Shown here: positions 56,743 to 64,000 of the stretch, piece by piece
Position numbering within the stretch: position 1 is the first letter of the stretch
Layout: every line of letters begins with the position of its first letter
Translations under genes and position numbers: made by a program
Origin: Elephas maximus indicus
Lineage: Eukaryota > Chordata > Mammalia > Proboscidea > Elephantidae
Length of the DNA stretch: 64,000 nt
Direction of reading: 5' to 3'
Assembly (NCBI RefSeq): GCF_024166365.1
Contig: NC_064841.1
Span: 30,682,001 to 30,746,000 of the forward strand
The notes under the pieces: generated by a model
Database searches by the model: none
The model's input: the letters and a program-made list of their open reading frames with translations, nothing else
What the model was told of the DNA's origin: nothing

Positions 56743-57361
56743 GATGACCTTGTAAGAATTTACAAGAAACCCAGAGGCAGTTATGGTTGCTGTGCAGCTG
56801 AGTGTCCATCTACCTGAAAATCTCTAGTAAGGGAAAGCATGGGCAGGCATGTTTGAAAGCCTTAGGGCCATTAGCCTGATTTTTCAGGAGCTTGGAAACT
56901 TCAGGATTGAAAGTAAAGAGTTGGAGGGAACAAATTCCTAAAGGAACCTGGGGTTTGGTTTTGGGGTTTCTGTGGGCATGCTGAGTGTCTTTATTTGCCT
57001 CTGAAGGTGCCTTCTCCACTCTTTTGCACCTGATTTCTGATCTGGAGGCTGACCTGTAGGGACTGCATCAATGAACTCCCTTGCCCTCTGGGTTTTGGTT
57101 AGGTTTGGTCAATGGAGAGCCCCAGCAAGTGATTGGAGGACGGGAGGAGAGGTCTGGTCATTTAGTCAGCTGGCTCCCCTCCCTGCTGGGAGTCGGTGAT
57201 CTGGCTGTACCCCTCAGCTAAAAGTCACAGCTACAGCTAAACTTCATTCTCCACACAGCTCGCTCAGCTGGGTTTCTGGAAACGGTTTATTCGCTTTGCC
57301 CTTTAGGCTTAGGTGTGTCAGAAGGCTCCAGCTGCTGCTAGCCTGGAATTTTTCCACCTGT

Positions 57362-57545
57362 AAAGTAAGTGGCTCTTCATGAAATATGATCTTGTTGCAG
57401 ATGGTAGTTACGCTTTGTCTGTATTCAGGACTTTTTTCCTATGTGTCTCTAACTGTGCTAATAAATTGTGTCCAAGTTTATGGACAAAAGATCTGGTTTG
57501 GACTTATCCCTATACTGAACCCCTGTTCCACGCACACATACACAC
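57362..57545 (+). repeat. Local repeat copy B (joins two modules)
   Basis: The left part matches copy A (ATTCAGGACTTTTTTCC; CTGTGCTAATAAATTGTGTC). The right part (AGATCTGGTTTGGACTTATC, ACTGAACCCC, GTGGAGGGCAGGGTT) matches copy C. Confidence 0.6.
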
Positions 57546-58284
57546 ACTGTGGAGGGCAGGGTTTCCACAGAGGTTTTTCACTGTATGCCCTCCCGAGTCA
57601 TGTAACCATAGTGCCTAATTTTGTTTTCATTTATAGAATTTAAATTTAAAGATCAAGAGAAGGAGCTGCAGCAGCCACCACTGCTACTGGAGAAAGAGGA
57701 CTCCTTTACTGGCCCAAGGGGAAGCGGCAGTCACCCTCCCTGACTTCAGGAACAGGAGCGGCCCAGGTGCGAAGGGCACGGTCCATCTGGTGGCCATGGC
57801 AGTGACAGCTGAGTCAGTGAGGCCTGGCCTAGATCCAGGAGGGAAAGACAACACCTCCAGCTAGGTCCAGCACTGCGGTGCCACTAGCATAGGGGCAAAA
57901 TGACCCAAGCTAAAGGAAATGAATAAGAATTGGGTACATTTCACCCACAGGGTGATTGGTCATTTGGAAAAAGCAGACACTCTGAGGGTGGTGAAGTCTG
58001 AGCTGTGGTGCACAGGAGTGGGCAAACTTCCTGCCCCCCCCCTCCATGCTTACCCTACCAGCCGCTTCCGCAAGGTGAAGAGGCAAGTGCAGGAAAGAGA
58101 CCTCGGTATAAGCCAGATCATGATGGAAACATTGTCTCTTCTTGAATACTTTCAGGAAACTGGATGTGGGGTTTAAAAAGGGCCTCTAGCCCGATGGAAA
58201 GGGACAGATGGGCTATGATAGTTAATGCTCCCTTACCACTCAGACATTTGAGTTACTAGTCATTTTCTTGTGTCAGACTGTTTT

Positions 58285-58967
58285 TTGTTTTTAAATTAAT
58301 TTTTGTCATGCTTTAAGTGAAAGTTTACAAATCCAGGTGAGTCTCTCATACAGAAATTTACGTACACCTTGCCATACACTCCTAATTGCTCTCCCTCTAA
58401 TGAGAAAGCACAGTACTTCCCTCCACTCTCTCTCCTCGTGTCCATTCAGGCAGCTTCTTTCCCCCCCTGCCCTCTCATCTCCCCTCCAGACAGGAGATGC
58501 CAACATAGTCTCATGTGTCCACTTGATCCAAGGAGCTCGTTCTTCCCCAGTATCATTTTCCATCCTCTATTCCAGTCCAATCCCTGTCTGAAGAGTTGGC
58601 TTTGGGAATGGTTCCTGTCTTGGGCTAACAGAAGGTCTGGGGACCATGCCGTCCAGGGTCCCTCCAGTCCCAGTCTGACCATTATGTCTGGTCTTTTTAC
58701 GAGGATTCGGGGTCTGCATGCCACTGCTCTCCTGCTCCCTCAGGGTTTCTCTGTTGCGTTCTCTGTCAGGGTAGTCATCTGTTATGGCCTGGCACCATCT
58801 AGGTCTTCTGGTCTCAGACTGATGCAGTCTCTGGTTTATGTGGTCCTTTCTGTCTCTTAAGCTCATAATTACCTTGTGTCTTTGGTGTTCTTCATTCTTC
58901 CTTGCTCCAGGTGGGTTGAGACCAATTGATGCATCTTAGATGGCCACTTGCTAGCGTTGTGTCAAAC
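58285..58967 (-). mobile_element. L1 3' end
   Basis: TTTTTGTCATGCTTTAAGTG, running parallel to 12540-13150. A 16-bp duplication with one mismatch (TGTGTCAGACTGTTTT 58269-58284; TGTGTCAAACTGTTTT 58968-58983). Confidence 0.92.
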
Positions 58968-59423
58968 TGTTTTGATGTTAGGATTTCTTTTGCTGAGTTT
59001 TAAGTTTTCTTACCAAACAGAGCTCATTGTTCTCAGATGAGTGAAGAGCTGTTCTCTGTTTATAACCTCGGAAATTGGGGAGTATTTAGGAAATGGCACA
59101 ACACAGTGTAAAGCCATCAAACAGGAAAGGAGCCTCAGATTAGAACAATAATCTGAGAATCTGACTGAGAATTAACAAAAGCCACACATAGAAGAGTGTT
59201 ATGATTTTTCTGTTGTTCTTTGTTGGGTTTCCTGCTTTCAATTTTGCCAGCCTAGCTTCAGAAAGTGCTTATATGGATGGAACACATGTTGGCTGGATTT
59301 CCTATAAGACTTTCAGTTTTTAGAAAACAAACAGCCCAAATCAGATTTTGTCATATTAGCACCTTAAAGTATAGATCCTGGCTCCTTTCCTCACTGATAA
59401 ATAAAAAACAGACAGAGAGACCA

Positions 59424-59560
59424 GACTAAACTAAACCCACTGCCTTCAGGTCTATTCCAATTCTTGGGGACCCTGTACCGTCCAGTAGAACTGCCCTATA
59501 GGGTTTCCGACGCTGTAAATCTTTCCTGAAGCAGACGGCCATATCTTCCTCCCAGGCAGA
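59424..59560 (-). repeat. Afrotherian SINE, long class, head missing
   Basis: CCACTGCCTTCAGGTCTATT to CCATATCTTCCTCCCAGG; it stops after the long-class module. Confidence 0.75.
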
Positions 59561-59699
59561 GAGAGACAGAGCATATATTACAGAGTGTAAACCACTAGGC
59601 TTGTGTGTTGCTATGACACTGAACAGGATCCAGCAGATCTTGTAGAATAGGGTGGACAAGGGAGAAGGGCCTGGAGATTATTTTAGAAAAGCAGCCAGT

Positions 59700-59834
59700 A
59701 AGACCCTGTGGATCACAACAGTCTGGTCCACAACAGATCATGGGGATGGCGCAGGACCAGGCAGCGTTTCGTTGTGCATGGGGTCGTCATGAGTCAGGGG
59801 GTTGACTCAATGACAACAAACAACAACAACAGCG
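59700..59834 (+). mobile_element. RTE-derived SINE tail
   Basis: AGACCCTGTGGATCACAACA, GGGGATGGCGCAGGACCAGG and GGTCGTCATGAGTCAGGGGG then (AAC)n. Same body and tail as 9612-9932 on the opposite strand, without the tRNA head. Confidence 0.7.
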
Positions 59835-59859
59835 ATGACCACGAAGACATCAAGGGATC

Positions 59860-59995
59860 TTATAGGTCGTAGGTCATTGCTTTCGTTTTACAGATTAGAA
59901 ATCAGATTTAAAGAAGTAAAATGACCCAGTTGGAATTCAAACCTGGGTCTTCTAGCTCTAAGTTAAGGGCTCTTTAACTTTTAGAGCACTGCCAA
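59860..59995 (-). repeat. MIR-like SINE
   Basis: TTTTACAGATTAGAAATCAG, AAAATGACCCAGTTGG and CAAACCTGGGTCTTCTAGC, the reverse MIR order. Confidence 0.6.
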
Positions 59996-60084
59996 AAGGC
60001 TTGTGTAGGTATACTCATTTAAAGGAGGGGTTTACCTGTGCAGCTAGTTAATGGTAGAAGATAAGCCTTGGACATGGTATTCCT

Positions 60085-60250
60085 TTGGCAGGCACATAAG
60101 GGCAGAGTGGCAGCAGTTGCTATATGTATTGTCTCAGCAGCACATGAAAAGAAAAAAAAAAGACCTGATTTGGACTCATCCTTTTACTGAACACCGACTC
60201 TGTGGGGGACTGTATTGGGTTCCAAGGAATGAAAGATGAATAAAATGAGT
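60085..60250 (+). repeat. Local repeat copy C
   Basis: CAGCAGTTGCTATATGTATT, GCACATGAAAAGAAAA, GACCTGATTTGGACTCATCC and GGAATGAAAGATGAATAAA; the same order occurs in copy D. Confidence 0.6.
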
Positions 60251-60738
60251 GATGTGAAAAGATGCTCGAAAGAGAGAGGGGGAGAGAGAGTGAGCCTGAA
60301 GAATATACACAAAAATGCTAGCCACGGTTACTTCTAAAGGGTGAAATTAAGAGCTATCCATCTCTCTCTCTCTCCTTTGTTAATCTTACATTTCTACATT
60401 TGTATAATAAACATGCAGTACTTGTGGAGTAAGACAAAAAGTTACTTTTAATTTTAAAAATTGACTAAGATATACTCTATGCTTAGGTCCTTCAGAGAGC
60501 CAAGCCGGCTGTGCTCAGGTATTTTCAAGCCTGAGGCCAAACTGTCCTTGATGGTCTCTAATCTCCCCCAAAGCTGTGGCTTCAAGGAAGCCCTGGCTGG
60601 TTGGGAGCATGGGCTTGGAGGGAACCGCCCCTGTATCCGCGTGGCACTATCTTTTGCGCTAATTCTTTTGTTTGTTACACCTGTCCATGCTACAATAAGG
60701 AACAAACTACTGACATTGGCATAGCCTGGAACAACAGA

Positions 60739-60942
60739 AAGGAGCCCTCGTGGCACCACGGTTAAGCACTCAGCTGCAAACAGAAAGATTAGTGGTTCAA
60801 ACTCACCACGTGTTGGCAGGAGAAAGATGTGGCATTCTGCTTCAGTAAAGATTACAGCCTTGGAAACCCTATGGGGCAGTTCTACTCTGTCCTGTAGTGT
60901 GGCTATGAGTTGGAAACAACTTGATGGCAATGGGTTTGGTTT
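60739..60942 (+). repeat. Afrotherian SINE, long class
   Basis: GGAGCCCTCGTGGCACCACG to GGCAATGGGTTTGGTTT. The exact 12-bp duplication TGGAACAACAGA lies at 60727-60738 and 60943-60954. Confidence 0.94.
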
Positions 60943-61319
60943 TGGAACAACAGAGACATACTCATTGGATACCTAAACAAAAGATAAATGAGGGAGTCAG
61001 AAACACTTAAAAATCTTTTTCCAACTTAAAAGTGGAAAAGATGAACTTTTTTTTTTGAGAGGAGAGTCAGCTGTGTCTTAAAACTCATGGAAGTATTTAG
61101 TTTAACGGGGCAGTTGTTCATTGTTCGCAGAGAGAAACAGTTCAGAATACTAGAAACAATAGAAAGATTTTAGCCAGACTTTATGTCACCTTCTTCTTTA
61201 ACTTTGGCATTATAGTGTTAGTAGAAACGTTGTGTGCACGGTGAAAATCTTTCAATTTCAAATCCCCAGAAGTGGTGGATGTTTTGCGGTCTGTCTTCCT
61301 CAGTGTCTCCATTATATGA

Positions 61320-61505
61320 ATTCGGCAGGAGGAGGCAGCAAGCAGATAGGAACAGAGGTACAGCGGTTGCTATACATCTCCTGTATCACATGAAAGAAAA
61401 GAGCTAGCTTGGACTTTGCATCATCCATCCATTTGCTCAACACCAACCCTGTGCAGGATGGTGGTAGGTACTGTGAGGAATAAAAGTTAATGACATTAAT
61501 GATAT
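61320..61505 (+). repeat. Local repeat copy D
   Basis: CAGCGGTTGCTATACATCTC, CACATGAAAGAAAAGAGC, TGCTCAACACCAACCCTGTG and GGAATAAAAGTTAATGAC align with copy C about 1.25 kb earlier. Confidence 0.6.
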
Positions 61506-61750
61506 ATAAAGATGTAAATACTTAACTGATTATTTATTTGCTCCTTTAGTTTCTGTATAATTCTGTAGAGTTCATTTTTGCGTTTTACATCTGAAAGTTC
61601 TCATTTGTTTCAAATGTTTTCAGAATGCTCTGATAGGATTCTGCCACAACTGGGCCAGTAAAACTACATTCCTCATTCTTTAGTATCCTTAACTGAAAAT
61701 TGGAGGCGAGACTACTTCCCCTCCAGCCTTCCTGTATGGAAATTTAACTA

Positions 61751-62512
61751 CAGGTAGTCCCCTATTTACGTTGTGGAGTTACCAGGAACTGCACTTAACC
61801 ACCGAGTCTGGGTTTTCTTCTCACAATTTAGCGTTAGGAATACAGGTAATCCCCGCTTTTCGAAAGTTCGCTTTACTCCGCTTTTACGAAAGACCTGCAT
61901 TAGTACTTGTTTTCACTAACTGAAAGAAATTCACTGAGAATTTTCCCTTTTACGAAAAAGTGAAAATAGTGTTCAGTTTTTGTTTTGCAGCCAGCCGTGA
62001 AAGAGGCAGTGCATACCGGAGCAGCGAGAATGGCGTCGCCAAGTTCCTTCCCCAGGGGCTACGCTCAGCTTTTACTGTATGTTAGTGTTATTTTAGGTTT
62101 TGTGTGTTATTTGGTATGATCTGGTGGTTATTTTTTGGATCTGGGAACACTCAAATTTTTTTTTTCATATAAATTAATGGTAATTGCGTCTTCGTTTTAT
62201 GCCACTGGGTTTTTTTTTTTTTTTTTTTTTTTAATGCCATGGTGGCTTACAGAAGGTTTCACGGCAATACTCTACTTTTGAATATCGGGGGAAACCTGTA
62301 TATACTTATTACAATGTTAAAATACATCTGTAAATTTATATGTAATGTTTCCAACCCCCCAAAACAAATAAATATCAGATTTATAAAGATACTGATAATA
62401 AAAGCAATAACAAGAACTAAAAAAAAAAGAGAGAGAGACGTTGAACTATGTTAGCGCCAACTTACAACAGAGCCGTCGGAATGCAACCCTGTCCTAAGTC
62501 GCGGACTACTTG
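61751..62512. mobile_element. Tigger-like DNA transposon, outer element
   Basis: Left end CAGGTAGTCCCCTATTTACG after TA; right end, reversed, CAAGTAGTCCGCGACTTAGG. Internal ATAAAGATACTGATAATAAA shared with 49093-49559. Split by a second element at 61843-62298. Confidence 0.65.
61843..62298. mobile_element. TA-flanked DNA transposon nested in the outer element
   Basis: Left end CAGGTAATCCCCGCTTTTCG; right end, reversed, CAGGTTTCCCCCGATATTCA. TA flanks both ends (61841-61842 and 62299-62300). About 456 bp, non-autonomous, with long T tracts inside. Confidence 0.75.
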
Positions 62513-62689
62513 CGTGTTATAATCAGGGCAACAACTTGATTAATAAAGTCTCTTCCAGTTCTCATAGCTTTGATGACGTCATCTGAGGCACTGCACTTAG
62601 TATGACCTGAAGCTAGACACCTATCCTTTTCAGTTACATGGTTCAATAAATTCTACTTAAGATTTAAGCCGGTGTGAGTTGAGTTTTCT

Positions 62690-63110
62690 AATAGTCTGTG
62701 TGGATGAGTCAGGGTCTTGGCAGGACACAAATGTCATTCTTAAGGTAGTTGAGGAGAGTTTAAGGAAGAATCATTTGCACAAGTATGGGTGGGGTTAAGG
62801 GGAACCAACAAGAGCTAGGAATAGCAGGGAGGCTTTGTTGTTCTTTGGCCTGAAATGACAAGGGGAGGGACTGGTTAGAATATGAGAAGAGCCTAGCTGT
62901 AGCAGAGAGGAACGCAGCCTGGCACGGAGGACACTGGAGGAATAACCGCTCTTAATAAGTACTCTGACCTGTCTTTCCTCCCATCCCTTGCTCTCCTGTT
63001 GGTGGTTCCCCTTGGCTGACCCCAAATTGGAGCTAGAGGGAAGGAAGCCTGTTGAAGTCAACCCCTTGGGGCACTGAGCAGGATGGAGTGGGTGGAGAGG
63101 AATCCGTAAG
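62690..63110 (+). repeat. Old mammalian repeat
   Basis: AGTCAGGGTCTTGGCAGGAC, GGGTTAAGGGGAACCAAC, GGAAGCCTGTTGAAGTCAAC and GCACTGAGCAGGATGGAG form an ordered unit known from mammalian genomes. Family not assigned. Confidence 0.4.
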
Positions 63111-64000
63111 GGTGATGGAGGGCGTTCATCATCCTGTGAGTCTAATACTGTATATGTTTTACAAAGTACCTTGAGATAGTAGAGATCAGTTTATGAATCA
63201 GTGACTGTTACGATCATCACAATATATAACAATCACATTAAATTATTCTGGCATTCATCCCCATTTATTGAGCTTTCGTTGTTTGGCTGTTTTGAAACAG
63301 GATAGAAATTAAAAGTCATACTTTATTTTATAAGGGATTAACAACCGAAAGAATTAGATGGGATATTACAATATGAAAAACAAAATCATAGGGCTAAACA
63401 GCATTAAAAATTCAGGCTGCAGGGTTGAGCCGATCAGTGTATCCTACCCTCCTGGCCACCATGATTGGGCATGTGAGCCCAAGAAGCCAATGAGACAGAG
63501 TGACTCCCAGGACTTTGTGTAAGTCTACAGAAAGAGATATATGCTCTTCCTTTCTACCCTGTGATTGAGAACGTAAAGTCCGGACTGCTATGGTCATTTC
63601 ACTACCCTGAGAGGAGGGCCTGGAGCTACTTGGAAGCCGCTTCTGTAGAGCCAGACGACGAAGTCGACAGAGAGAAACTGGATCCTTGGCGACATCATTT
63701 CCATCACAGGATTAAGCTTTGCTTGAAGCCAGGCAACTAGACTTTTTGTTACAAGATCCACTAAGTTCTGTTTACGGTTTAAGCTGGTTTGAATTTTTTT
63801 TTTTTTTTTGGTCATTTGTGCCACAAAGCATCCAAATTGATACATCATCCCAAAACAATTGAAACAAACTACTGTTTTTAGATAAAATACCTTAATGTTC
63901 GTAAAAGTGTTGGAGTCATCACAAGAATTCTTCCATTTTGTACATCTTGTTTTTCATAGGATCTACTCAGTTAACCCTTTCACATACTGATACCCTTAGG
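63111..64000. other. Terminal stretch with no clear feature
   Basis: No exon, RNA gene or young repeat is recognised. In human the next gene in this direction is SAMD7; no SAM-domain coding sequence is seen. Confidence 0.4.

Noticed and set aside
57640..58180. 85-codon open frame (57919-58176, NKNWVHFTHRVIGHL start) with a GC-richer upstream stretch, suggesting a retrogene fragment
   Set aside because: I could not match it to any protein family. The frame closes just upstream, and there is no poly(A) tail or target duplication. A translated search would settle it.
1..64000. CRISPR arrays, operons, phage or other prokaryotic systems
   Set aside because: The sequence is mammalian: spliced exons, L1/MIR/L2 and SINE content. 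No regularly spaced repeats of CRISPR type are present.

Overview
The window is a piece of a placental-mammal chromosome holding one protein-coding gene and a very dense load of transposons. The dominant SINE is a tRNA-derived family with a GGTGGCACAGTGGTTAAG-type head and a TCGGAATCGACTC-type tail. It occurs with an RTE/BovB-type LINE whose tail is (AAC)n. That pairing is known from afrotherians, so an elephant or another paenungulate is my best guess; this is inference and no species marker was checked.

The gene is SEC62, on the minus strand. All eight coding exons can be read between 43005 (ATG) and 20329 (end of the stop codon). Every junction is GT-AG and together they encode 400 residues. 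The first exon lies in a CpG island (about 42.55-43.33 kb) that also holds the promoter. The start codon sits inside a TISU/YY1-type element, and a D-box and a TCTCGCGAG-type element lie just upstream. The 3' UTR runs below 20329; two poly(A) signals are candidates, at about 19.6 and 17.98 kb. The product is the ER-membrane translocation factor that works with SEC61/SEC63 and also acts as an ER-phagy receptor; its two membrane spans, basic N-terminus, Lys-rich cytosolic linker and C-terminal NDFEMI LC3-binding motif are all intact.

Layout: 1-15.7 kb is intergenic and mostly RTE, L1 and SINE copies nested in one another. From 15.7 to 20.3 kb is unique or old sequence that includes the SEC62 3' UTR. 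SEC62 exons and introns fill 20.3-43.0 kb, and the 10.3-kb first intron carries most of the young insertions (two L1 3' ends, five SINEs, one twin-primed RTE, one MaLR LTR). From 43.3 to 64 kb is 5' intergenic DNA with SINEs, L1 3' ends, a hAT-type element, Tigger-like elements and a set of old local repeats. In human the neighbours are SAMD7 (upstream) and GPR160 (downstream); I see no exon of either here.

I found no undescribed gene system. The most interesting items are in the mobile DNA: a SINE joining a tRNA-Gly head to RTE ends, a SINE copy with a tRNA-Thr-like 5' extension inside its target-site duplication, a twin-primed RTE, a 27-bp duplication around a bare T tract, a foldback SINE, and several datable nested insertions.
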